From positions 1-29,869 of the forward strand of contig DATGUN010000062.1 in assembly GCA_035301285.1 (NCBI GenBank): a stretch of DNA of 29,869 nucleotides, written 5' to 3'. This document shows positions 1 to 8,858 of the stretch, piece by piece; the stretch's first letter is position 1; each line of letters starts with the position of its first letter. The position numbers were made by a program, and so were the translations under genes. The DNA comes from DATGUN01 sp035301285 (GTDB lineage Bacteria > Bacillota > Bacilli > Bacillales > Amphibacillaceae). Below the pieces are notes generated by a model, which did no database searches, was not told the origin of the DNA, and saw nothing but the letters and a program-made list of their open reading frames with translations.

Positions 1-57
1 TTTTTTATTGATGAATTTGATGTATTTGGGGTCTGCCTGGATACTTTCGATTGTCAT
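1..57 (-). CDS. 5' end of an unidentified gene (cut by window edge)
   Basis: An ATG at 57 opens a frame that stays open to the window edge (19 codons, beginning MTIESIQADPKYIKF). A Shine-Dalgarno AAAGGAG lies four bases upstream, and codon choice (ATC, GAC, TAC) looks coding. A promoter with a cre box and a palindromic operator points into it about 285 bases upstream, which makes a minus-strand gene more likely than the competing plus-strand frame. It follows the beta-galactosidase and its terminator, so it may be another sugar-catabolism gene, but too little is visible to name a family. The opposite strand has an open hydrophobic frame (2-160) that could instead be the end of a membrane protein. 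Confidence 0.5.
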   Translation of the reverse strand, partial: MTIESIQADPKYIKFINKK

Positions 58-317
58 TACGCTCCTTTCATTCATGATATTTCTTGAAGGCGTTGCCAAA
101 GAAAAGGCTTACATTATTGTTTTATGGGAAATGAGAACAAAAGCTTATCCTGTCATCTGAACACCCTGTCTCGAAAGATGTCATCACAAACATCTATCCG
201 GCAAAACAGATCACTTTATCCCATTTTTTTCAAAGGTCACTCGGTTGCAAAATAAATAGATTCATATATGTCATTTACTTATGGTGGAATATTCCGACAT
301 TTAGGTTAGTCATTTAG

Positions 318-340
318 GTTAGTAAAGTTTACTTACTAAC
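318..340. promoter_or_regulatory. Palindromic operator at the start site of the left-edge unit
   Basis: The inverted repeat GTTAGTAA-N7-TTACTAAC is perfect over 8 bp per arm. It begins about 8 bases after the -10 of the minus-strand promoter, where a repressor would block initiation. The TTAGT/ACTAA arms resemble XylR-type ROK operators of bacilli. The ROK protein at 4382-5674 is therefore a candidate ligand (inference). Confidence 0.6.
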
Positions 341-348
341 TTAAAAAC

Positions 349-377
349 ATCCTACTATAAAACCATTTTTATGTCAA
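349..377 (-). promoter_or_regulatory. SigA-type promoter for the left-edge gene
   Basis: On the minus strand a perfect -35 TTGACA (372-377) is followed after 17 bases by TAGGAT (349-354) as a fair -10. Transcription would run left towards the gene starting at 57, with a leader of about 285 bases. The leader contains a small inverted repeat (176-195, AGATGT/ACATCT) of unknown meaning. Confidence 0.6.
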
Positions 378-385
378 CGCTTTCA
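372..385 (-). promoter_or_regulatory. cre site (CcpA box) overlapping the -35
   Basis: The minus-strand sequence TGAAAGCGTTGACA matches the degenerate cre consensus TGWAANCGNTNWCA at all 14 positions. It overlaps the -35, a position typical of carbon catabolite repression by CcpA. The gene starting at 57 is therefore probably shut off by preferred sugars. Confidence 0.75.
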
Positions 386-544
386 TTTGGAATAAATGAA
401 TCCGATCAGAAAATTTAAACGATACCCAGCGTCATTGCTGGTGTTCGGAAATTCTATGGATATACGCGTATGCATGTTTTGACGCTATGAAAACAACGAC
501 ATTTAAAAAACGTTTACCGGGAGCCTTATGTCCATGCCATCCAT

Positions 545-583
545 AAAAAGGCCCCGTACCATTGATAAGTCGGTACAGGGCCT
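545..583 (-). terminator. Intrinsic terminator after the GH2 gene
   Basis: Read on the minus strand, a GC-rich hairpin (arms AGGCCCTGTACC and GGTACGGGGCC, one mismatch, 11-base loop) is followed directly by five T. It lies about 40 bases past the stop of the beta-galactosidase and separates that unit from the next gene, which has its own promoter. Confidence 0.85.
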
Positions 584-623
584 GTATGGAAATGGGGATT
601 CAACCCGCTATTCGCCATTCATT

Positions 624-3600
624 TTACTTTTTCACTATCGTCTCTTTAGCCTTAGTGAGATCGCTTATGGCTTTTGTTGAATAAAGTGATAGTTTCAAAG
701 TCAGCTTAAATGGCTCAAATGTACAACGATATGTCTTCAATTGATTTTGTCCGCATGAATTAGAGCCGAGTCCGTTTTGCTTTGCGTCCAAATGTAAGAC
801 GATATAATCCCTTTTCTCGAGATCGATTGTATGCTTCGCCTTTTCCAAATCCTGTATCTCATAATGGCTTGCACTAAAATCAAAGGGGGTTCCGGTACTT
901 AGGCCATAAAGCCTATCCCATACCGGTTGGCCAGTCGCATCCAGTGTGTATCCGTACGGTTTCCATTTTCTTGAGGGTGGACATAATTTGTAAATAATGA
1001 CTCAAGCGGCCGCTCATACACCCCAAATAAATTTGCCTGTTTAGAATCGCTATAGGATTCACCAGGTCCGCGCCCATACCAGCGGACATGTTTACATTCC
1101 TGAGCAATCCGCATATCGACGCCTATTCGCGGAATCATGTCGGGGGCGTTTTCAATGATGCCATCAGGAACACCCGAGACCGTAAACAGGATATCCCCAT
1201 TCCCAAAAATGGTGTATTCATATCTGCATACGTAATACCATGATGCATTCGTCGTTCCGTTGACTGTCTCGACAGTAACATTTACCGAATCGGTTTCCTG
1301 TGTCCACGTGACTGAGTCAACCATTTCATGCCAAAGATGCATAAAGTATGTTTCTTTATAATCATCAAGCAAATACATGTCATTATCGATGGGTGCGCGC
1401 CAAAATTGTAGCTTTGGACCGTGTTCGACGATTTCGATGCCATCTTTCTGCCATGACGTCATTTGCCCCGTCACTTTATCAAAACATATTTCTGATGCCT
1501 CACTCTTTATGGTGAGGGCAAACGATGATTCCTCCACCGACAATGCGCCTCTTGGTCGAACGACATGCTCTCCCGTTTCAAGCGGTAGCTGAAATTGGGC
1601 GGTTGCAAGCTCATGCCCATGTTCACACCATGTGAATGTCCGATTGGTCACATAAGAAATCGTCAAATAATAATCGGTAGCCCTCTCCACATTAAAATCC
1701 AATTGATCATACAATGTGATCTTTCTTGTACTACGAGCGGGTACATCGGGCATGTCAATGTTTCCCGTCTGAACCGGTATACCATCTTTTTCAATGGTAT
1801 AATATAATGTCAGATGCCGAAGTGACAGAAAGTCGTATTTATTTTCAACTTCAATGATGCCTCTATTAAGGTCTATGTCTCTCGTATGGACGGGTTCGAT
1901 GACTTTTTTATACTCTTTCAACGCGGGGGACGGTGTGCGGTCCGGCATCAACAACCCGTCTATGCAGAAGTTTCCATTTGTCGGATCATCACCAAAATCA
2001 CCGCCGTACCGATAGTACACATCCCCATTTTCGGCAATGGTTTCGATGCCGTGATCAAACCATTCCCAGATAAATCCACCTTGGAGATGATCATGAGCGT
2101 CAATCAATTCTTGATATTCCTTCAACCCGCCGGGACCATTTCCCATCGCATGCCCATACTCACAATGTATATGCGGTTTTTCCGTCGTCCTGGCAATCGT
2201 ATGCATCGTTTTCCGATTCTCATCAGGGTGCTCAAGCCATGTGTACATGGTTGAATAAACATCAGTCACTTCTGCGTTACGATCCCCTTCGTAGTGAATC
2301 AGACGACTCGGGTCGATATCCTTTGCGACGGCTGCCATCTTTCTGAAATTATCACCAAAACTGGATTCATTTCCAAGCGACCACATAATGATGGACGGGT
2401 GATTTTTATCTCGATGAATCATGCGAGCAATCCTGTCCACATGCACCTTTTCCCAGGCAGGGTCATCCGCCAACCAGCTGGCGTGTCCCGTCAACTCAAA
2501 TCCATGGCTTTCAACATCTGCCTCATCAATCACATACATTCCGTACATATCACAGAGTTCATACAAGTCAGGCGAATTCGGATAATGCGCCGTACGGATA
2601 GCATTGATATTATGCTGTTTCATAAGGCGAATATCGTCGATGATATTTTTCCTCGAAACAACGCGACCCGTTTGAGGATGATAATCATGGCGGTTGACGC
2701 CTTTCAATTTAATCGCGACACCGTTCACCGTAAACGTTTTGCCTTTTAGATCGATTTGCCGGAAACCTACTTGCTGCGGGATCACTTCGATTATGTCCCC
2801 ACCAGCCTGGACAGTGAGAAGCAATGTGTACAGATTCGGGTCTTCCGCACTCCACAGTTTGGGATTATGTACATGTTCTTTGATAGAAAATGTGTTTTCA
2901 ATTTTCTTTTTACCTGATAGAACCGTCTTTTTACGCTCGTCGATAAGTTCATAGACCAAAGTCAGATCATCTGAATTCCCACGGACAACGCCCTGGACCT
3001 GTAATTCGGCCTCGGAAAAATTTTCCCGAAAAAGGGTATCAACTTTAAAGTCCGCGATCCCGATGGTAGGAAGAGCGTATATTTCGACATCCCTAAAAAT
3101 CCCACTCAGCCACCACATATCCTGATCTTCCAAATACGTCCCGTCAGACCATTGATAGACACGAACCGTTAAGTCATTATCTCCTGAAGTAACATAAGAT
3201 GTGATATCAAATTCTGATGTAATCCGTGCCCCCTTGCTGTAACCGACCTCTTCTCCATTCACCCAAACATGGAAAGCCGAATCAACCCCATGAAAACGGA
3301 GAATCACTTTTTCACGCATCCATTCATCAGTGAGTGAGAACGTCCGCTTATAAATGCCTGTCGGGTTTTCGGAAGGGACATACGGTGGCCGGATCGGAAA
3401 GTTATACCACAAGTCCGAGTAATGCATATTCCCGTAACCTTCCATTTGCCAATTGCTCGGCACCGTGATCCCATCCCATTCCGCCACATCGAAATCCATC
3501 CGTTCAAAACCGATCGGAGAATATTCCGGAGCACTCAAAAACAAAAATCTCCACTCCCCATTCAAACTTTTAAACGAGTGAGTATAGGCCTTCTCAGCAG

Positions 3601-3703
3601 TCAGCGCCGCATCCCTCGTTGGAAATGAATGAAAATATGTCGTTGGCTGCAGGCGATTGATGTCTGTTATTCCGATGTCTTCCCACGTTTTATAATCTCG
3701 CAT
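624..3703 (-). pseudogene. lacZ: GH2 beta-galactosidase, frameshifted near the 3' end
   Basis: This is an LacZ-type glycoside hydrolase family 2 enzyme, which would hydrolyse terminal beta-galactosides in the cytoplasm. The start at 3703 has AAAGGAG seven bases upstream. The jelly-roll, Ig-like and TIM-barrel domains are all present, with the acid/base in WSLGNES (Glu446) and the nucleophile in HCEYGHAMGN (Glu515). The main frame stops at 899 after RYGIGFMA (934 codons). The conserved C-terminal piece of domain 5 continues in another frame (about 898 to 624: GTPFDFSASHYE, then LHLDAKQNGLGSNSCG). Restoring one base next to the stop would rejoin the two into about 1025 residues, the normal LacZ length. 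The protein made is probably truncated by about 90 residues and may be inactive. There is no long homopolymer at the break, so a simple sequencing slip is less likely but not excluded. A second, intact GH2 gene lies upstream. Confidence 0.85.
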
Positions 3704-3893
3704 GAAATGGCTCCTTTATGATGTCGTTGTTTGCTGGATTGATAGACTGTTAAATAAATGAACAAGTTAACCTGAAATATTTTATATCGCATCAGTATCT
3801 TGATTTTGTTTTGTTACTCGGTGTGGCGGTGGCTGCCATTAGAGGGGGGGGGGAGAAACACACCCTGATCAATGCCGGCGTTTTCAAAGCGGT

Positions 3894-4326
3894 TTTCAAT
3901 CATGTGCCGGTCTTGATAGAATTCTATGCTCGAACGAGGGTGTTTTTTCAATCAAGAGTGGTTCTTGATTGAATTTTGGGCTCGAACAAGGGTGATTTTT
4001 CAATCAAGAAAGGTCCTTGATTGAATTCCGAGCCCGAACTAGGGTGGTTTTTCAATCAAGAAGGGTCCTTGATTGAATTTTGAGCTCACACTAGGGTGAT
4101 TTTTCAATCAAGAAGGGTCCTTGATTGAATTCCGAGCTCACACTAGGGTGACTTTTCAATCAAGAAGAGTCCTTGATTGAATTTCGAGCCCACACTAGGG
4201 TGACTTTTCAATCAAGAAGAGTCCTTGATTGAATTCTGAGCTCAAACAGGGGTGATTTTTCAATCAAGAAGAGTCCTTGATTGAATTTTGAGCTCACACA
4301 GGGGTGATTTTTCAATCAAGAACCCC
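3894..4326 (+). repeat. 52-bp palindromic repeat array 1 (8 units)
   Basis: The motif CAATCAAG-N7-CTTGATTG recurs with its left arm at 3949, 4001, 4053, 4105, 4157, 4209, 4261 and 4313, exactly 52 bp apart; the last unit is cut after its left arm. A decayed unit precedes at about 3897. Each palindrome is preceded by TTTTT, and the 29-base spacers (with AGCTCACACTAGGGTGA-like sequence) are similar but not identical. The array fills most of the gap between the ROK gene and the broken GH2 gene. The rest of that gap (3704-3893) holds a run of ten G (3844-3853), a weak cre-like match (3873-3886) and no convincing promoter. Confidence 0.95.
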
Positions 4327-4381
4327 CACCTAAATCCACTGGCGCCATCCTATTTACGCCATCCCCAAACGTCATTCATCG

Positions 4382-5674
4382 CTACTTCAGCGCGAATACT
4401 TCCACCAAAAACAACGACACGGCGCCGAGCAATGTGGCATCATCACCAAGTTCCGATACAGCAATGGCTGTCTGTTTTGCATCGGCTGTCAGGGCTTGAT
4501 TCGCTATTGTTTCCTTGATAGGCGGCAATAGAAATTTCTTCGCATTCATCACGCCACCCCCGAGCACGATTTTCTCAGGATTCATGATGTGGATTAAATT
4601 GGTCAAAGCGATACCCATGATGTCGCCTGTATCTTCCAGGACCCTCACGTAATGCGCTTCACCCGCGTCCGCCCGCTTGTACACCATTTCTCCGGTCATA
4701 GCCGTATCTGATTTCGCTCCCGCACGACACTCGGGTTCCTCACCGGTCATAGCCATATCCGATTTCGCCCCCGCACGACGCTCGGGTTCCTCGCCGGTCA
4801 TAGCCGCGTCCGATTCATCCGATTCATCCGATTCATCCACTTCCGCGTTCGCTTCCGCACGGCGTCCGATTGCTTCTCCAGTCGCAAATGTTTGCAAGCA
4901 CCCTTTATTTCCGCAGTCGCAAACGTTTCCGTTCATATCAATCGTCATATGACCGACTTCGCCAGCGATATCCTGCGCTCCATGGTACAGCTCACCGTTC
5001 ACAATCATACCAGCACCGACACCGCGGCCAAAATTGATCACAAGCATGCTGTCTGACTCCAGGTGATTCCCAAACCATGCTTCGCCAAGCGCCATCGCCC
5101 GGGCATCATTCTCCACAATGACCTCTAGTTCAAATGCTTCCTCCAGACGTGCTTTGATTGGAATATCGGTCAAATTCAGATTCGGTGCATACAGGGAGGT
5201 ACCTGTTTCAACGTTGACAACACCATGCATGGCTAGACCGATTCCCAATGTTTTATCCAGATCCAATTTTGCTTCTTCAATGATATCGGCAATGCTTTTT
5301 TTCAACTGATCCAAAAAAGCGTCTTCGGTTGTCGGTAAATCAATCCGGTCAGAGGAGCGTTTCACCACATTTCCGCCCAGATCACTGACGACACAATCAA
5401 CCCTATCCGGACCTGCATCGAGCGCAATCACGAAAAACGCTTCATGACAGACACGCAACATTGTCGGCTTCCGGCCCCCGCTCGAATCACCGCTCTCACT
5501 TTCCATAATCAATCCCTGTCCAAGCAACTCTTTCACAATACTGCTCACAGTAGGCGGGGTAAGCTCCGTCTCCTTGGCAATCTGCGCCCTGGATATGGGC
5601 GCGCTTTTTCGTATTTTATTGAGCACGATGGTTTTATTGACCGATTTCATCCATTGAAATGTTCCCCTTTGCAT
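4382..5674 (-). CDS. ROK-family sugar-responsive transcriptional repressor (XylR/NagC-like)
   Basis: The N-terminal winged helix-turn-helix (about residues 10-60, with ISRAQIAKETELTPPTVSSI) is followed by a ROK sugar-binding domain with an ALDAG phosphate-binding loop and the zinc motif CDCGNKGC. ROK repressors of this type release DNA when they bind a sugar. I chose the ATG at 5674 because GGAGG lies seven bases before it and MQRGTFQWMK is the usual family start; an upstream ATG at 5698 lacks a site. It lies 66 bases after the intact GH2 gene, so it is probably the last gene of the galactoside operon and self-regulated. At 430 residues it is some 45-50 longer than XylR, owing to a tandem-repeat insertion just after the zinc motif (about residues 276-330). 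The effector is unknown; galactose or a galactoside is inferred from context. Confidence 0.88.
   Translation of the reverse strand: MQRGTFQWMKSVNKTIVLNKIRKSAPISRAQIAKETELTPPTVSSIVKELLGQGLIMESESGDSSGGRKPTMLRVCHEAFFVIALDAGPDRVDCVVSDLGGNVVKRSSDRIDLPTTEDAFLDQLKKSIADIIEEAKLDLDKTLGIGLAMHGVVNVETGTSLYAPNLNLTDIPIKARLEEAFELEVIVENDARAMALGEAWFGNHLESDSMLVINFGRGVGAGMIVNGELYHGAQDIAGEVGHMTIDMNGNVCDCGNKGCLQTFATGEAIGRRAEANAEVDESDESDESDAAMTGEEPERRAGAKSDMAMTGEEPECRAGAKSDTAMTGEMVYKRADAGEAHYVRVLEDTGDIMGIALTNLIHIMNPEKIVLGGGVMNAKKFLLPPIKETIANQALTADAKQTAIAVSELGDDATLLGAVSLFLVEVFALK
4692..4838 (-). repeat. In-frame 51-bp tandem repeat plus 9-bp repeat inside the ROK gene
   Basis: CCGGTCATAGCC recurs at 4692, 4743 and 4794, giving 51-bp (17-codon) units encoding MTGEEPERRAGAKSD-like peptides; the third unit is partial. 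Next to it GATTCATCC is repeated three times (4812-4838), encoding DES repeats. The unit resembles the native sequence just after the zinc motif (TGEAIGRRAEANAE), so it probably arose by amplifying that segment. All periods are multiples of three, so the frame is kept. Confidence 0.9.
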
Positions 5675-5740
5675 TGGTTTTCCTCCGATTAACGACATTG
5701 ATTTAAAATCATTATAATATGATTGGCTTCCTTTTTCATC

Positions 5741-8700
5741 TTAAACAGGCTCAATCATAAATTCAAATGCCAATTTCCCTTCTGCATTGATCTGATATTC
5801 TTCATGGACTGGCGCGCCCCAACTGTCATCGCCACCAACACCCATGCGCTGGCCAGCGATTGTCGCTACCGTATGATGAACAGGCGGTAATTCATAATGA
5901 TGTGACGCGTTTTCCAATTCAAAAGCTGTATACGGAGAAATCGTACATTCCAAAGGGACATCCGTACTGGCGATGCGTACACCTTTCCCCTTATGATCGG
6001 TGATATCTACATGTCGTACACCAGTCCTGCCGCCTGATTCCTGAGGAACCCCGTGTACAGACACATTGTCACTCACCTTGTTTTGAAACGTGCATAACTT
6101 TGCGCCATTCGCCCTGTCACTGTAATTTTCATGGGGTCCGTTCGCATACCAATCAAGCGCGTCATAGGCTTTAGGTAGCTTGAACATAACCGCATTCACC
6201 GGTAAATTCGGAAGTCCCTCGACACCCTCGTATAGCGATTGTACCTTTATTTTGCCATCGGCGTAAATGGTATAGTTTACGGACACCTTCACATCAGAAT
6301 GGATGGACAAAGCATATTCTGTATAAACAACAGCATAACCCGCTTCCTTTTCCGCATGGATATGCGTACATTTTGGCTGCAGACTGGCCGCAAACCACGC
6401 ACTGTGCGTAAAACCGAAATCCGTTCCGCGATCATTATCCGTAATCGCCCGCCAGAACATAGGACGTGGCGCTTGCTGGATCATTTCCTGTCCACCATAT
6501 TTCAGTGACATCAAACTGCCCTCACCACGGGAAAAAATGGCCTGAAAATGCTCACCATGAACACCGATATTATAATCGCCATCAACCAACGTCACATCTC
6601 CTGTAGGCATGATATCACGGCGTTTTCCTTCATTGAAAACGTACTCGCCAAACGCAATTTCATAACCGGCACCGGCCCATTTCGTTTGCTCCTTAAGTTG
6701 AAGCGACGCATGGACGACATATTCACCTTGTCCAGAAAACTCATCCGGAACATTGAACGTGACATATTCTTCAGACTGCGGAGCGACAACAACTTCTTTA
6801 TCTTCACACCAAATCGGCTCCCCTTCATGACTGACGGAAAACGTCAACACCACATCACGCGTATCCGTAAACAAACGTTTGTTATGGATACGGACACCAT
6901 TTCTATCCGGTTTGACTTTGATATCTTGATACAAATAACGAACTTCATGCATTTTCGGTGTCAGCTCCCGGTCCGCATAGACGATCCCATTCAAACAGAA
7001 ATTATAATCTGTCGGACGGTCGTTAAAGTCACCGCCATAAGCAATGAAGTCTTTTCCGTATTCATCTTTTTTCAAGATGCCTTGATCAATATAATCCCAG
7101 ATGAACCCACCTTGATAATGTGCATATTCGTCCTCAAGATCCGTATATTTTTTCATGCCGCCCAACGAATTCCCCATCGCGTGCATGTACTCACAAACGA
7201 TGAAAGGCTTGTCCGTATGTTCATCCAAGTAAGCTGCAATCTCAGCCGGTTTGGCATACATACGGCTTTCCATATCACTCGTATCGTTGAAGGAGCGATC
7301 ATTGAACACCCCTTCATAATGAACAAGCCGGCTTGGGTCGACTTCACGGAAATAGTTGGAGACATTATATAGCACTTCCCCGCCGCATGACTCATTTCCG
7401 ACAGACCAAATCAAAATGGACGGATGGTTTTTGTCGCGTTCATACATCGACTTCGCACGGTCCATCACGATATCCTGCCACTCCATTTTATTGCCCGGAA
7501 TCGCGTTCTCTAGATCCAACGTATCATTCCGCCACCACGTACCATGCGTTTCGATATTCATTTCATCGATGACATAGACACCATATTCGTCGCATAACTC
7601 ATACCAGTACGTTTGATTCGGATAGTGCGACGTCCTGACCGCATTGATGTTATTTTGTTTCAACGTTTTGATATCCCAAAGCATGTCCTCTTTTGTCACA
7701 CTTCGACCGTGATGGCAATTGAACTCATGACGGTTGACACCTTTAAACACAATGCGCTCGCCGTTCAAGCACATCAACCCGTTTTTCATTTCAAAAGTGC
7801 GAAAACCAACTTGTTGCGGAATGACTTCTACAAGCGCGCCCGTTTCGTCATACACTTGGATAAATGCTTTATATAGATACGGACTTTCTGCACTCCACAA
7901 ATGAGGCCGATCAACCGTAAGCGACAAGCTAGTCGCCCCGTTCGTTGCATCCGCTTCAACCGTATCGACTTTTTCCCCGTCAGCATCTTCCAAGAGTAAA
8001 GCAAGATGCACATTTCTCTTTGTGTCATCAAGCATACATTGGATGTCCAACATGCCTTTATCATATGTATTGTTCAAGTCTGACGTCACTTTAATATCAT
8101 ACACATGTATCGCCGGCTTGCTGTAAAGATAGACATCACGGAAAATGCCCGAAAAGCGCCAGAAATCCTGATCCTCCAGCCAGCTTCCCGTACTTCTTTG
8201 ATAAACTTCCACCGCTAGCTTATTTTCCCCGTCCGTCACAAAAGGAGTCAATTCAAATTCAGCCGGGGTGAAACTGTCCTCGCTATAACCGACAAACTCC
8301 CCGTTCAACCACACATAAAAAGCCGATTCGACCCCTTGAAATGAAATGTATAATGGCTTGTCCTTCATATTTCCAGGAACATGGAACGTTTTTACATAAC
8401 TCCCGACCGCATTATCATGAACTGGAATCTCAGGAGGCTGGATATCCTCTATCCCGTCCCATGGATACATGGTGTTGACGTATTGAGGCTTCCCGTAACC
8501 TTGGAGCTGGATATGTCCGGGAACTTGAATATCATCCCAATGACTGCAATCCATTTCCGTCTCATAAAAATCCTTCATACGCAAGTCCGGATGTTGGGCA
8601 TAGGAAAACTTCCACGTCCCATTCAAATACTCCCGGTAGCGCATTGGCCCCGTCAAACGCGCCTCCTTCATCGTGTCATAGTATGGATGATCCGAATGGG

Positions 8701-8767
8701 CAGCCACACGATTCACCGCAAACACATCAAGATTGGAAAGCCATTCTGTTTTAACTTGTTTTTCCAC
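5741..8767 (-). CDS. lacZ: GH2 beta-galactosidase, intact
   Basis: This is a cytoplasmic LacZ-type enzyme splitting lactose and other beta-galactosides. The jelly-roll domain (GVESAFYVWLNGEFVGYSEDS), Ig-like domains, TIM barrel, and domain 5 with the QESGGRTGVRHVDI segment are all present. The acid/base lies in WSVGNES (Glu459 from the start used here) and the nucleophile in VCEYMHAMGN (Glu526). The length, 1008 residues, fits E. coli LacZ (about 1023). The frame opens at an ATG at 8806 with no visible ribosome site. A GTG at 8767 follows AAAGGAG by 11 bases and gives a usual N-terminus (EKQVKTEWLSNLDVFAVNR), so I prefer it, though 8806 is possible. It lies 91 bases after the second permease gene, in the same operon. 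It is only moderately similar to the broken GH2 paralogue downstream, so the two are not a recent duplication. Confidence 0.92.
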   Translation of the reverse strand: MEKQVKTEWLSNLDVFAVNRVAAHSDHPYYDTMKEARLTGPMRYREYLNGTWKFSYAQHPDLRMKDFYETEMDCSHWDDIQVPGHIQLQGYGKPQYVNTMYPWDGIEDIQPPEIPVHDNAVGSYVKTFHVPGNMKDKPLYISFQGVESAFYVWLNGEFVGYSEDSFTPAEFELTPFVTDGENKLAVEVYQRSTGSWLEDQDFWRFSGIFRDVYLYSKPAIHVYDIKVTSDLNNTYDKGMLDIQCMLDDTKRNVHLALLLEDADGEKVDTVEADATNGATSLSLTVDRPHLWSAESPYLYKAFIQVYDETGALVEVIPQQVGFRTFEMKNGLMCLNGERIVFKGVNRHEFNCHHGRSVTKEDMLWDIKTLKQNNINAVRTSHYPNQTYWYELCDEYGVYVIDEMNIETHGTWWRNDTLDLENAIPGNKMEWQDIVMDRAKSMYERDKNHPSILIWSVGNESCGGEVLYNVSNYFREVDPSRLVHYEGVFNDRSFNDTSDMESRMYAKPAEIAAYLDEHTDKPFIVCEYMHAMGNSLGGMKKYTDLEDEYAHYQGGFIWDYIDQGILKKDEYGKDFIAYGGDFNDRPTDYNFCLNGIVYADRELTPKMHEVRYLYQDIKVKPDRNGVRIHNKRLFTDTRDVVLTFSVSHEGEPIWCEDKEVVVAPQSEEYVTFNVPDEFSGQGEYVVHASLQLKEQTKWAGAGYEIAFGEYVFNEGKRRDIMPTGDVTLVDGDYNIGVHGEHFQAIFSRGEGSLMSLKYGGQEMIQQAPRPMFWRAITDNDRGTDFGFTHSAWFAASLQPKCTHIHAEKEAGYAVVYTEYALSIHSDVKVSVNYTIYADGKIKVQSLYEGVEGLPNLPVNAVMFKLPKAYDALDWYANGPHENYSDRANGAKLCTFQNKVSDNVSVHGVPQESGGRTGVRHVDITDHKGKGVRIASTDVPLECTISPYTAFELENASHHYELPPVHHTVATIAGQRMGVGGDDSWGAPVHEEYQINAEGKLAFEFMIEPV

Positions 8768-8858
8768 TTCAATCAATTCTCCTTTCATGCTCCGTTCAAT
8801 TTTCATAGTATATAATATTTTATTCGTATCGATAGAACATCAATCACTCAGGTCCCTG

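Noticed and set aside
2..160. 3' end of a plus-strand membrane protein
   Set aside because: The frame is open and hydrophobic, but the minus strand has a ribosome site, start codon and a strong promoter/operator region pointing left. I could not exclude it, so it is noted under the left-edge gene.
499..520. cre-like sequence AAAAAACGTTTACC
   Set aside because: Only about 11 of 14 consensus positions match, and no promoter adjoins it.
3748..3764. Operator-like TGTTAAATAAATGAACA upstream of the broken beta-galactosidase
   Set aside because: The palindrome has mismatches inside the arms, and no good -35/-10 pair is nearby.
3894..4326. Row of intrinsic terminators
   Set aside because: The stems are AT-rich, and the T-run lies before rather than after the hairpin on the plus strand; on the minus strand an A-run follows. 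Neither direction gives the hairpin-plus-T pattern.
6548..7372. Long plus-strand frame of 274 codons opposite the intact beta-galactosidase
   Set aside because: It lies wholly opposite a well-supported GH2 gene and has no family resemblance; it is a shadow frame.
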